Assembly (NCBI GenBank): GCA_900323505.1 | Contig: OOIN01000028.1 | Span: 496,001-560,000, forward strand | Source of the DNA: Ustilago trichophora | Lineage: Eukaryota > Basidiomycota > Ustilaginomycetes > Ustilaginales > Ustilaginaceae | Reading direction: 5' to 3' | Length of the DNA: 64,000 nt | In this document: positions 32,998-46,800 of the stretch, piece after piece | How the letters are laid out: the number at the start of each line of letters is the position of its first letter | How positions within the stretch are numbered: position 1 is the first letter of the stretch | The notes under the pieces: model-generated | The model's database searches: none | What the model was told of the DNA's origin: nothing | The model's input: only the letters and a program-made list of their open reading frames with translations | Program-made: the position numbers and the translations under genes

Positions 32998-33473
32998 CTG
33001 CTTGAGAGTGCTCGACGGTGATAAGTGTCGAAACGATTTTTTGGATCTTCTCAACCCTCAGCCTGGAAGCAATATAGCTGGAGTCGACCATCGACTGTAC
33101 ATTGGTGTCCGAGTGTCAGCAAATCGTGGTGCTTGTGACCACATACCTTGATACTAAGCCCATGTGAAACAGGCCCAGCTGCAAATCGTGAGGTAGCTTA
33201 GGATGAACAAAGAGGCTGCCAATGAAATGGCTCTGTTAGACCCTTGATGACTCGGCCGAAAAATAGAACGATTGATTCAAGCGCGCTTGTCTGGCCTTGA
33301 AAAGAAAAGAAAAAAGGTCGAGAAAAATGCGGGGTAAGACGCAGGTGCCTGCAGCTGATAAAGCCCTGTCGAGCTCAGACAACGCGTTCCAAGACGAATG
33401 GTCTCTGCCAAAAGGCCATCACTGTGCACGAAAGCCGAGGAGCAGCCTAGCTTGAAGAGAGGAAAAGCAGAGA

Positions 33474-33476
<3 letters not shown>

Positions 33477-33504
<28 letters not shown>
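33477..33504. repeat. (AG)14 microsatellite
   Basis: Fourteen perfect AG units in the gene-poor interval, flanked by further purine-rich sequence. Confidence 0.95.
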
Positions 33505-33509
<5 letters not shown>

Positions 33510-34627
33510 TAAGGCCCCAGCTGCGACGCTCAGCTGACGCTGCAGACCAAACTGAATTCCCTTTCGTGTTTCCCTTTCAGTCTTGTCTTCTTCCTTGCCT
33601 TGATGGGCAAGAACGTGTTCAGGAGTCGGTGTTTGAGTCGATGGTCGCTTCCCTCCTCGATACCTTCTCTGAACAAAGGTGAGAGAGAGGCATTTGCCGC
33701 AGCATCAAAAGTGCTAACTCTCCCTTTCATCATTCCTAGTCCACAGGCACGTTCCTCACCTCCCTTCTTTGACGAGGCATCTGCTTCGAGATCAGCAGAT
33801 CAGCAGATGTTCTGACCGTCTGTCATCGTCTGTGTGTCTTTGAACCAGATTTTTACCCAGATATCACTTTTTGTCCAAGGCAATCTTCAGTCTAGCCGAA
33901 GGTGGAAATGCCTAAATGAATGCATTGTTGCGCTTGATTTGGCTTGCCTTTTTGGAGTGAAATGATGGCTTGCGGATGGATTGTGTCGCAAATTTGCTTG
34001 AGCTCTCTTTCTCTCTCTGAGTGTGGCCTGTGGCTCTCTTGAACTGCCCAAAAAATCATAATTTTGTGGGGAAAACCTGCAGGTCTCTGCAATACTGTAG
34101 CTCGCGCAGCGCTTTGGAACGAGGCTTCTTTCTCTCTCACTTGACCGCACAGCAGCAGCTCGCCACTCTACTTTCCTCAACAGACTTTAGGTGGCTGCAC
34201 AGCTGCTGTGACAAATCGCCTGCCTGCCTGCCTAACGCTGCTTGCTGCACAGGTAGCTCTTGCCATCCCGCATCTGTCATGGGCTCTTCTCTCCTTATCG
34301 CAGCCTGTCTACCCCTTCTCTCGCACATCACTTCTTGCTCGCCGTTCGTACAGTACAACGAAAGGGACTACTTCTGCAAGACTCATCACTTCATCACTTC
34401 ACCACATTGCTGCGCATCCTCAAACAATTTGGTCCATCATCTCGGCTTGTCCGACTTCAAAGCTTCTTCACCGTCGAGAGTTGGATCGACTCTACCTTAG
34501 ATCTCTGCATCCATCTACCTCCCACCCAATCTCGACTGCGGGTCCTGCATCTGTTTTCGCTCAACCATCTCAACCTGGATCTTGACGCTGAAAACTTTCT
34601 GCTTTGGACACATCACTAGCCGTCAAG

Positions 34628-36607
34628 ATGAGTGCGCTTCCCCTCACCCGCTCTGAATCTGCGGGTGCTTCCTTCGCCTCTGCTTCTTCCTCCATCTCCA
34701 CACCCTCATCCTCCCAGCCCTCTTCTGCTCCCAGTCACGCCAGGGCACATCTCCCCAATGAGCTCCTCCGTGAGATCTTCCTGTATTGCGATCCTGCAAC
34801 CCTCTACACTACCGTCCGTGCGCTCAACAAATCCTGGAAACATACCGTCGAGCACGATCTCATCGCTACCCACTTTGCGAACAAGGATTGGCGCGTTGGC
34901 CTTCGTGTCACTCGCAAGCTGCCTAGCACTCTTTCCGAAGAAGAGGTTGCTGACGCACAGCGACAGCAAGCAGACGAAGAGCTGTACCGCCTTAATGTCC
35001 TCAACCGTCCTGGCGCTCAGGAGCCCTTCAACATCAATGCTCAGCCTCGAACTGTGACCCATGTCATTCCGCTCGCTTTCAAGGGCTACGATCCCGAAAA
35101 CGTTTCGCTTCGCTTCGATACCGATTCCACCTGGCACTCGCTCTTCCAGGTTGCCGAGCCCGACTCGGACCAAGAAAATGGCCCCGCAAACAATACAGCC
35201 GCTCCCGCCAACGCTGCTGCTGATGACTCTGACTCTGACTCTGACAGCAGCGACGAAGACGAGGATGAGGACGCGGACCAGCAAGGCAATGGCAATGGAA
35301 ATGCCCCTGCCAATGCTCGACGTCAGCGACAGGAAGACTTTGGTGCGGCAGCGGCCCGAGCACGTGCAAGAGCTGAATCCGCCAGGCTCGAGCTCGACTT
35401 TGGTCTCGTTTGGCGCTTCCCTGATGACGGTCAGGATGCGGATGTCTATCAGATCAAGAAGGGCGATGCCGATTCCTGGGGACAGCCTGATCCTGAAAAC
35501 GGCTGGTTGAGCCGATTCTACTGCTCCAATTTCGACACGGTCAGCTCAGCTACTCCGTCAAGCGCACCTTCGGGAGCCGCTTCTCCTGCCGTACTTCAAT
35601 CGACTCCGCTGACGCGAAGGGTCCGACGCAGCCGACTCCACTCTTCTGTCGAGAGGAGGATGCACGATGTGATCGATGACGACGAGGGCTTCTCGCCCGC
35701 TCAGATGATCTGGAGTGACGAGGGCCACGAATACATGTCGCTCGATCTCTCACTCGGCATGGAGTTCTTCGTACGACGCTCGGCGCGCGCCAACCAGCTA
35801 GTGCGAAGGCTTGAGGCAGCTGCAGCCGCAGCAGAAGCCCGCGATGTTGTTGCACAGCTGACACGCAAGCTCAAGAAAGGCAAAAAGTCGACCAAGAAGT
35901 CTGGTCTCTCCAGCCTCAATCCTTCAGCCGCTGGCTCTGTGGCAGCTTCAGGATGGGCAACACCTCTTGAAGTAGCCAGCCCACCGCCTTCGCGCATGAC
36001 GGCTTCCAACGATCCACGTCGCCGTGCCATGCAGAACGCGCTCGAGAAGGACGTACACAGAGTTGCCTCGGGTTCTAGATTGGCCAGTGGAAGCTCACCC
36101 CTTAAGGGCAAGGAAGCAGCCAAGGACGACCAAGATACGGAGGAAGAAGGCAGCCGAACCCCCGAGCATTCGGCTTCTGCTCCGAACTTCCTGGCTCCAT
36201 CGATGATGGTGTCTCGTTACAACTCGGTTGCGCCCTCGAGGCAGGGCGGTGGCAGCGTTGGTACCGGCTCTTCGTACGGCACCAAATCGCGCGGTGCTGG
36301 AAATGGCAGTCGAGCGGGCGGCAGCAGTGCTCCGCGTGCTACGTTCCAGGCCAAGCTTCTCCGTGCGGAACGCATGCCATCGAGACCATCGACTCCACCA
36401 CCAGCGGGCGAAGAAGAGTCTTCAGACTCTGCCACCGCCAACACGACTCCCTCGGATCGTGCTGGCTGGACAGGCGGCGACAAGTTTGGCCGTGGCGCCT
36501 ACCGTCTAGCCCAAGAATGGTCGGAAGAGTTGGAATCGGACAAGTTCCAAGAAGCTCTGTCGAATAGTGGAGTCACTACACCGGTCACCTGGACTTGGTC
36601 GAGGTAG
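34628..36607 (+). CDS. F-box domain protein
   Basis: A 659-residue single-exon protein. After a Ser-rich N-terminus, residues 41-85 form an F-box (HLPNELLREIFLYCDPATLY followed by TTVRALNKSWKHTV), predicting binding to Skp1 in an SCF ubiquitin ligase. An acidic stretch follows (DSDSDSDSSDEDEDEDAD, about 200-220). Two short ordered segments, LELDFGLVWRFPDDG and WLSRFYCSNFD, and a region around EYMSLDLSLGMEFFVRRSAR may form a substrate-binding part that I do not recognise. The remaining C-terminal half is disordered and Ser/Pro/Gly-rich. The start at 34628 is the first ATG; the frame extends eight codons upstream only with a TTG. Substrates are unknown. Confidence 0.8.
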   Translation: MSALPLTRSESAGASFASASSSISTPSSSQPSSAPSHARAHLPNELLREIFLYCDPATLYTTVRALNKSWKHTVEHDLIATHFANKDWRVGLRVTRKLPSTLSEEEVADAQRQQADEELYRLNVLNRPGAQEPFNINAQPRTVTHVIPLAFKGYDPENVSLRFDTDSTWHSLFQVAEPDSDQENGPANNTAAPANAAADDSDSDSDSSDEDEDEDADQQGNGNGNAPANARRQRQEDFGAAAARARARAESARLELDFGLVWRFPDDGQDADVYQIKKGDADSWGQPDPENGWLSRFYCSNFDTVSSATPSSAPSGAASPAVLQSTPLTRRVRRSRLHSSVERRMHDVIDDDEGFSPAQMIWSDEGHEYMSLDLSLGMEFFVRRSARANQLVRRLEAAAAAAEARDVVAQLTRKLKKGKKSTKKSGLSSLNPSAAGSVAASGWATPLEVASPPPSRMTASNDPRRRAMQNALEKDVHRVASGSRLASGSSPLKGKEAAKDDQDTEEEGSRTPEHSASAPNFLAPSMMVSRYNSVAPSRQGGGSVGTGSSYGTKSRGAGNGSRAGGSSAPRATFQAKLLRAERMPSRPSTPPPAGEEESSDSATANTTPSDRAGWTGGDKFGRGAYRLAQEWSEELESDKFQEALSNSGVTTPVTWTWSR

Positions 36608-38771
<2,164 letters not shown>

Positions 38772-39204
38772 ACACACACCAATGACAACATCGTCTGTGG
38801 ATTTACGTTCCACAAGACAAAAGACGGAAAAATCATACAGTCCTGTGCCAATCTTTTGACACCGACCCAAATACTACGGCTGGACCTGATATAAAACAAA
38901 TTTTACTAGTTTAATGAATACCACCATAACCTTCACCATCAATGACTCTTCTCGTTGGCTTTTTGGCTCTCCTGTGTTGTGGTGTGGAAAGCAGTCTGCA
39001 GTTTTCGTTCGTGGCTGCTGATCGCGAAAACACTTTGTGAGAAAGTCACACAGGTTTTATTTTAGCCTCGTACAAAGGTGTCATCCGTCTTCTTCCTCTC
39101 TCTCTCTCTTTCTCCCTCCACGTTGTGCAAACCATGCCAGCTGCTAAGAGAGGCGTCATTCTTACAATGCAGATCCTAAAAGTACACATTATACACCTTG
39201 GACC
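38772..39204. other. intergenic, convergent 3' ends
   Basis: About 430 bp between the calmodulin and RIM2 stop codons, AT-rich near 38890-38920 and with a CT-repeat patch near 39095-39115. No gene is supported. Confidence 0.6.
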
Positions 39205-40641
39205 TTATTCTACCTTTGTCGCCAACCTCAAGGTCAACTCATAAATCGAAAACATCACCACAGCGTTAGGCACCACTCTCAACAGATGTGCACTCAACCC
39301 GCCATACAAGGCAGCCAAACCTTCCTCCCTGTAGACCAATTTGACCGTTTGTACCAGACCCGTATATTTCGCCTTTTGCCCCGGTTCAGCTTGCTGTCTC
39401 AACCGCGTCCTCACCACTTCGTGCGGGTAGGTGATCAAGCTCGCAACCAACTTGGCCACCCCTGCAGCACCGACCATACTGGAAAGCTTTGATCCTACAC
39501 TAGCTTTGTCTTGGACATTGCTAGAAGCGACGGCGGTTTCGGTACCCATCTTTTTCAACCGTTCGTAGAGAACCCATTGAATGGTTCCCTCTGCAACACC
39601 GAGGTAGCTGGCACTCATGCCCTTGTAGAGTCCCTTGATGCCTTCTTGGCGCACAATGTGCAGCGTCATCTGCATAGAGTTCATGCTGGATCCAGAAGCG
39701 GTTTTCGAGGCGTGGAAAAACGCAGGTTCTCCAAAAGTACCCAAGCTTTTCTTGGAACCAAGCGCCGAGACGGTGCCAAAGTGGGCAAAGCGCGTTGCTG
39801 CGTTGCTGGCAGAGGTGGACGAGGCTGCGGTTCTCGAAGCTGGTGGTGGGGATGCAGCAGCAGGTTGTGCGGGAGCGCGTTCGTTGCGACGAGAATCGAG
39901 TTGGAGGCGAGTTTTGACGACCCAGATTGGGTTGGTTGCCGTGGCGGTGACAAGCCCGGCGAGCGCTGCTGCACTGAGATGGACCAACGAGGTTTCCTTG
40001 CCGTCGTTGAAACGTTCCGCTATGAGACTCTTGCCGTTTCCATATGTGTAAAAGTTGATCGACCTTGCTGGGATCACACCGACCAATGTTGGCCCAAGAC
40101 CCCGGAACAACGCCCTGGGACCTTCTGTCGTGCTGATCTCCTTCAAAAGATAACCAGTTTCCACAAAGTGATACGCCAACCGCCTGACATTCTGCAACAC
40201 TCCCCCTGTTGCATTGGTGTTAGCCTTGAACCCTGCTGCTGCTGCTGCTGTTGTGGCGCCGTGCTTGGAACTCGCTTTCTTCTGATACAGATCCGACTGC
40301 AACCTCGTCTTGACAACATCGAGAGGACTTGTGATGATGGCTCCACACATACCGCCCGCGCCTCCAGCGACGAAATGCAACCATCCTTTGGGCGGGATCA
40401 GCTTCTTCTCGCGTTGACCGGCTGGTGCTCCTGCTGCGGCTGCTTTGGAAGAAGAAGATGCGGCCTGTTGCGCTTCGATGATGCCAAGGTCGACTTGAGC
40501 ACCAGCATTCCCTTGATTGGCTAGACGTTGTAGTTGGGATATCGAGAGTTTGGAGGAAGACTGGACGGAAGCGGAAGGAAGGACGGGTGAAGTGATTTCG
40601 GTCTCGCCTTCGCCGGGACTGACTGTCCCTGGATAGGGCAT
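39205..40641 (-). CDS. RIM2: mitochondrial pyrimidine nucleotide carrier Rim2
   Basis: A 478-residue SLC25 carrier with three repeats. The signature motifs are SPLDVVKTRLQ (105-115), NPIWVVKTRLQ (238-248) and YPHEVVRTRLRQ (405-416). The Trp at the acidic position of the second motif, the IPARSINFYTYG segment (190-201) and the third motif are hallmarks of the Rim2/SLC25A33/SLC25A36 branch, which exchanges pyrimidine nucleotides across the inner mitochondrial membrane for mtDNA and RNA synthesis and has been linked to iron use. There is a Ser/Ala-rich insert of about 70 residues between repeats 2 and 3 (about 253-320) and an 85-residue N-terminal extension. The first ATG is at 40641, but the frame stays open 120 codons upstream without any ATG, so an additional 5' exon is possible. 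Confidence 0.92.
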   Translation of the reverse strand: MPYPGTVSPGEGETEITSPVLPSASVQSSSKLSISQLQRLANQGNAGAQVDLGIIEAQQAASSSSKAAAAGAPAGQREKKLIPPKGWLHFVAGGAGGMCGAIITSPLDVVKTRLQSDLYQKKASSKHGATTAAAAAGFKANTNATGGVLQNVRRLAYHFVETGYLLKEISTTEGPRALFRGLGPTLVGVIPARSINFYTYGNGKSLIAERFNDGKETSLVHLSAAALAGLVTATATNPIWVVKTRLQLDSRRNERAPAQPAAASPPPASRTAASSTSASNAATRFAHFGTVSALGSKKSLGTFGEPAFFHASKTASGSSMNSMQMTLHIVRQEGIKGLYKGMSASYLGVAEGTIQWVLYERLKKMGTETAVASSNVQDKASVGSKLSSMVGAAGVAKLVASLITYPHEVVRTRLRQQAEPGQKAKYTGLVQTVKLVYREEGLAALYGGLSAHLLRVVPNAVVMFSIYELTLRLATKVE

Positions 40642-41501
40642 CTCTGCAGCGTAGACCTGGCTTTGAAAGCTAGGAGAATCGTTCCAATAAGGTTCAGAGG
40701 CGGACCAGCATGCAAGTTGAACAAGATCTTGGTTAGGTCGGGAGGGATCCGATGATGTGGCTGGATGGGATCGTGGTAAGGCGCAATTGTTCCCGTGACA
40801 GGTTCTTGTGGATGATGCTTCGGAAGTGCCGTGAGTCGACTGGATGGACAATTGTTTGATCGGATGGTCCGTCGTTGCTCTGTATGTGAGCTGCTGCGTG
40901 TCCAAGAGAGCCGAGCTTGTTGAACAAGGAGAAGAACGATGTTTGATGAGGTGAACGACAAGGACCCTCCAACCGAGTGCCACAAACAATATGAAGCTCA
41001 AATTCTAGACTTGCAGCTTCTTTTCCAACAATTTTTCGCCGCATTCCTATGGCTGAGAAAAAAAAAAGAAAGAAAAACGTGGAGGTCTTCAATTAGTCAT
41101 CCTGACCAACCTTTTTCTCTTGGACGGTCTGACCAAAGTGGAGCGGCAATCTCACGCGGTTTGCGTGCAGGCTGCACACTTACACGAGAAAAGAGGTTCG
41201 ACTCGTGTCAAAGTCGCCGCAGGCTTGTTGGTAGGGCTTTTGTCACACACAGCCACCTATCCGAGGTCGTATGCTGTACAACATGACACACACACACTAC
41301 TCTCTTTTGGCAAACCGCAAAGTGCCAGAGAATGCAGGGTGCGCACACGGCGTCTTATTCCATAGCAAACCTAGAAGGTACGTAGGGTCGCGCTCGGCAG
41401 ATGACAAACGGTGTTCCGTTGCATTTGCAACATTTGAAGGAAGAGAAAGAAAGATGGAAGTGTCGCTCAGATGGAGGTTCGAGCATCAACAGCTGGCAAT
41501 A

Positions 41502-41524
41502 TTGTACAGTACTGTACTGTACAA
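41502..41524. repeat. 23-bp perfect palindrome, GTACAGTAC family
   Basis: An 11-bp arm TTGTACAGTAC, a single central T, then the exact reverse complement of the arm. It lies in the divergent RIM2/ROM2 interval. It could be a dimeric transcription-factor site or a cruciform-prone repeat. Confidence 0.95.
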
Positions 41525-41670
41525 CATGATGCGGATGTACGACAACGACCCTCTTTCGAAGGATTGGAGTACAGTACCCTATTTTTGAAAATGTGGTGGT
41601 ATCAGAGCTGATTCAAGCAAGGCCTGGACCATACATAACGAAACTTACGTCGTCCGGCAGCGGCTTGCAT

Positions 41671-41690
41671 CTCTCTCTCTCTCTCTCTCT
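41671..41690. repeat. (CT)10 microsatellite
   Basis: Ten CT units followed by an interrupted CGCTCT in the RIM2/ROM2 interval. Confidence 0.9.
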
Positions 41691-43840
41691 CGCTCTGCAA
41701 TTTGTCCAATAAAGGCCAAAAAAAAAAGAAAAAGAAAAAGGAAAAAAAAGGATAAATGAAATACGCCGTGTTTTCGATTGTGTCCCTGATCTCAGCTGTC
41801 ACACGGTTGTGAGCATTGACCAGCCGCCGCCGTCGTTCGTGCCCCCTAACCCCTTTTTTGATTTCATGAAAAAAAAAGAGTGTGTGGTTCGGTGGGGTTC
41901 CTTTCGCCTCTTTTGTGTTGCTTCCTTCAAGTTTGGGTCTTGTGATATGCTTCCTGAATATTGATCTAGATATGGATGAGGAAGTCAGAAGAGGGGGAAC
42001 AATTTCAGGAGAGGAGGATGGAGATTCAGTAGACGAGATTGGAATCGTTGCTGCACGAGCTTGAGCCCTTGCTGCAGCTGCGATTTTTTTTTTTCGGAAT
42101 CAAGTCTCCGGATCGTGATCAGAGACAATAGCGTAAAGCCATGCTTGCTTCCAATTTCATTCTCACTTGGACCGATTTGAGAGACTCTGCTTGCCATGAG
42201 CTTCCTCGTTGCCAACTTGTAGAAGCCAGCAAAAGCTTCTCGCCGGGACAGCTGGGACGAGGCTCATGGCGCTTGTAGCGAAAAAAGGGGATCGGTCGTT
42301 CTAGGCGCCTCTGCTTCCCATGGCGGTATCGCATGCCTTCCGAAGCTCTGCACCTAGACATGTCGATAGCACAGGATCGGCCCGACCATGTGCTCTTTGC
42401 ACAGACCTTTGCTGTGCCAGAGTTGTAAGTGAGAGAGTACAAGTCGCCCTTGGTCGGGTTTTACCAACGCATGCTTGCAAGCTTGACAGCGCCAACAGAT
42501 CAGCATCCCGAGGAACCGCAGGCCCACACAGAACGATGCAGTAAAAAATCGATAAATCCAATGTGTGCGGAGAGAGAGACAGAGACAGAGACAGAGAGCG
42601 AGATGGCCTGTTTCACAGCAAAACAGCAGCTGCTTTGGAACCTCTCTCGATCTCGAAAAAATGCGATTTGTGGTGTGCTGCTGCCGAGTTTCAGATCGGA
42701 AATCGAAAAATCAAAAAAAAAGAAAAAAAAAAAAAGAAATACAAACAATCCTCCTTTGGTCAAAAAGCCAGTTGCTCGCTCGCCGTCGGTCGATTTGGGC
42801 TTTTTGGCATTTGGCTTTGGATTTTGGCTCAGTGCAGATGCGCTTGACGCCTCGCCTCAACTCACCTCGCGCCGCAACTCCACGTCCCTCTCACACACTC
42901 AATTCACACATCACACCACATCACTCCAATTCCATCCTTCTTCATCTTCATCTTTGCATCGTCTTCAACACCACACTATTTCACACCTCACTGTCAGGTC
43001 CCTTTCGTTCCTGACTTCAACCTCTGGATACTTGCTGCACCATCACCACTAGGTCCGGCCAAGAGACTCCTCTATCTCTCTCTTCCTCTCGTATCATTCT
43101 GCCTCACAAGGGAGCTCGACGTACCGATCAACACATCGAAGTACCGTAACAGCGTTGATCAATCTCTTCCATCGACGACCAAGCTCAACATCAGTTTCAG
43201 GACTCTTCATCCGCCGCCTCCTCCCGAACCTTTGATCTCGTACACCCCATAGATCCAAGACTGTATTCCTATCTGCCCAGCCCATCCTCTACATCCTGCC
43301 CAGCTTTCTTGCATCCCGTCTCGCTCATATCAAGGTCAACCAAGCGATACCGACATCCTCAAGCACATTTGTGCCGGTCTCATGGTCCTCTGATACGCAC
43401 GGTTCCTGGTTCGCTCCGCTTCCCTTGCGCCATTATCGTTCCCGCCCGTTCCCACATGCACCGATGATGCGGCCACGCTGAGCCCCTCTCTCGTTACTCT
43501 GCACGCCACTTTCAGAACAAGCTCTTGACGCATCCTAACGACTCTCCTCACGAACCTTTCCATCGGCATCATAGGCTGCCTGCACCTTTCTTCTGCATCC
43601 GACATCCTCCGCCTCATCTTTCGGATTGCCTCGGAAACTTTGACGATCAATTCGATCCCATCGTGCATCCTCGACATCATCATCGAATACGTCACGACAG
43701 TCCCTTCTCACTTTCCACATTTTGTGAAGGCTTTGACGTGCTTATCATCCGAGCGACACACTGTCGACTGTTGCTCTGTCCGGACGCCCATTCGACGCAC
43801 CCATCGCTGCTCCTTCCGCCCTATCTGACCGCGCAACATC

Positions 43841-46800
43841 ATGCCGGCAGGAGCAGGACCAGGCGTCCCCCTCGACAAGAGGACTACCGCCTACGAAAAC
43901 ATCTTTGGTCGCCCCACCGCCAAGCCCAAGGGCCCACAACCGCAGGCCTTTGGCCCGCCCGGCAATCCTGGCGTCTTTCGTGCACCTCCAAACTCCTATG
44001 CTGTCAATCAGCGATGGAACGGCGTACCGCCCGGCGGCACTTATGCCGCTGCTCCCTACACCCCAAACATGTACATGGATCCTTCCATGGTGATACCACC
44101 CAACGCAACACCACAAGCCACGACGCCGTCTTACTACCCTTCCGCCTACACAACAGCTCCCGACGCTGGCCATGCGAATGACCCTTACGCCGATCGACGT
44201 GCTAGCGCCGTGCCATCCGTCGCTAGTTCCGACCCGAGATCCTCCATATCCGGCTTCTCCCAGTACAATGGCCTCGCAGCCAGCGCAGCAGATGCGTACC
44301 GTGGCCCTTCCTCCTCTACAACACCTGCCAGCGCCTACGCCAGCCATTACCTGAGCCAACAGTCCAACGCAGCTGCCCCGAGCAACGGCTCCAACGGTAC
44401 CAGCAACACGGTCTTCCCACAACAAGCGCAGTCAGGCTACTCGAATCCAAACGCCGCTTCTCCTCGTGCCTCGGTCATCTCGGACTCGTCGCTTCATTCG
44501 CGTACCGATGGTCTGGGTGCCGAACTCGCATATGGCCTCGACAAGGTGGCCCTCGACTCGAGCGACAGGCCACCGCGGCTGCCGAGCTTCGAGAGCAGCA
44601 TGCCCATCGAGCAGAGCAGCTTCTGGTTCGGTGAAGGCGACACTGGACGTACTCCTACCAGTCCCATGTCGGTCGCGAGTCGCAAACTCGGCAGCTTTGG
44701 CTCGCAGGGACAGGCTGCTCAACTTGCCGTCACATCGTCGAATGCCGCCTCGCCTCGCATCGACGGTAGCGGCAATGGTCACATGACAAACCCGGCTGAT
44801 CCGGCCAACGGTGGCGCGGATGAGGCGCAGCAGACCGCATCGCAAGATCAGGAGGTCTACTCCAATGCCTTTTTCGAAAACTTGCTCGGAACCCGTTCGC
44901 CCGCTTCCTCTATCTACGGCGGCGATGGTCGCAGAAGAGGCTCCATGGAGTCGGATCGCCAATCGATTGCCAATTCCATCTACACGCTGCCAGGCGCTCA
45001 GAACGCTTCCCGAGCCTTCTACGGCTCTACCACGACTTTGCCACCAAATGCCAGCGGCTACTTTGCCGGAGGCGCAGCGCTAGGCACCATGACGCCGTAC
45101 AACATGTCGGTCGCCGCCAACTCGGCTGTAGCTCCAGGCGCAGCATGGGATCGTCCACCGCGTACCCGCACCGCTTCATCTGCCACACAGGCTGCCCAGG
45201 CCGCCTATGCGCCCGGATTCGCACATCAGCAGGCAGCCGCCTCGTCGCGATGGGAGGAGCCGAGCGAAGCAACCACCATCGGCAGGGGTGATTATCGCTC
45301 GCTCTCCTTCGGCCAAGGCGCATCACGTCCCTCGTTTGGAGGCCCAGTCTCTCCTCCAGGCAGCATTGCCGGCGGACGTTCCCAAGCTGTCACCACAAGT
45401 CGAAGGGGTCCTCTCGTCTATCCAGCCATGCTTTCCAAGGTAGCAGAAGCCTTCCGAGCACGTGTCAATCTTTCCGAGAGGACAAAGGATGGTCTCACTT
45501 ACAGCGATGCCTTTGATGGACGAGAAGCGGTGGACAAGATTGCCTACATCATCAAAACCACCGATCGCAACCTGGCACTCTTGCTCGGACGCGCACTCGA
45601 TGCTCAAAAGTTTTTCCACGATGTCACGTACGACCATCGATTGCGCGACTCTGCTTCCGAGATCTACCAGTTCAAGGTCCGGGTGCCTACCTCGGGCTTC
45701 GGTGTCGAAGGCGGCTTTGACGACGACCGCAGGTCTTCAGGCCCTCCCGTGCCCAGCCGAGGCAACTCGGCCAACAGTCTGGGTCCAACGTCTTCCGTCT
45801 CCTCGATGACCTCGAGCAGGCAACCGGCGTCTACATCACGGTCGCCCGCTGCAACCACGCCAGCCACCTCGATCTATAATGGCATCCAGTCGGGATCGGC
45901 TATCGACGATGATGACGACGACGACGCCCTGCCCACCGGTGTCTTTACGCTCCTGACGGATTGTTACTCGCCCACCTGTTCGCGTGACCGCCTCTGCTAC
46001 AGTATCGCCTGTCCCAGACGTCTCGAGCAACAGGCTCGCCTCAACATGAAGCCACAACCGGTGCTTCAGCGTAGCGTCAGCAGGGAGTCGCTTAACGATA
46101 CCAAGGAGCGTGGTGCCCTGTGGGCCGAGTCCGTCTCCAAGGAAGTCTTCGACAGTCTCTCTGACACGGAAAGGAAGCGACAAGAGGCCATCAACGAGGT
46201 TATCTACACCGAACGCGACTTTGTTGCCGACATGGAGTACCTCCGCGACCAGTGGGTCAAGCCGCTTCGCACTTCAGACGTCATCCCCGAAGATCACCGC
46301 GACGACTTTGTCACCCAAGTCTTTTGGAATGTGCTCGAGATCCACGCGGTCAACGCCAAGCTGGCCGAGCTGCTCACCAAACGTCAGAAGCAGGCTGACG
46401 TGGTCGACAGGATCGGCGACATCTTGCTCGAGATGGTGCCGCACTTCCAGCCTTTCGTCAAGTACGGTGCCCATCAGCTGTACGGCAAGTACGAGTTTGA
46501 AAAAGAAAAGTCCTCGAACTCGGCCTTTGCCAAGTTTGTCGATGAGACCGAGCGCCTCCCACAGTCCCGCAAGCTCGAGTTGAACGGCTACCTCACTAAG
46601 CCTACCACCCGACTGGCACGATACCCCTTGCTGCTCGAGCAAGTCGCCAAGTTTACCCCAGAGGAGCATCCAGACAAGCAGACCATCCCCAAAGTGATAA
46701 AGATCGTCAAAGAGTTCCTCACCAAGGTCAACGTCGAGACCGGAAAGAGCGAGAATCGCTTCACGCTAGCCCAACTCGACCAGCAGCTCGTCTTTAAGCA

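Larger units (their letters stand above)
30176..34627. other. 4.4-kb stretch without a supported gene
   Basis: This interval separates the divergent MFS and F-box genes. Short frames such as 31624-31983 and 32058-32546 overlap others, lack known domains and do not show the codon bias of neighbours. The interval contains palindromic GTACTGTAC sequence (32979-32997), (AG)14 (33477-33504), a short poly-T run near 31313-31322, and CT-rich sequence before 34628 consistent with the F-box leader. No transposon ends or coding remnants were recognised. Confidence 0.5.
40642..43840. promoter_or_regulatory. 3.2-kb divergent upstream region RIM2 / ROM2
   Basis: It contains a 23-bp palindrome (41502-41524), a repeated 13-mer CTGTACAACATGA (41274-41286 and 41517-41529), (CT)10 at 41671-41690, a GAGACA-type repeat at 42568-42602 and A-rich runs at 42713-42740. 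About 900 bp before ROM2 (42850-43840) is pyrimidine-rich and fits a long leader, possibly with an intron. Open frames here are low-complexity and not supported as genes. Confidence 0.5.

Noticed and set aside
42429..43052. 207-codon frame upstream of ROM2
   Set aside because: The translation is Lys-rich then Ser/His-rich low complexity caused by poly-A and CT-rich tracts; it is more likely promoter and leader.
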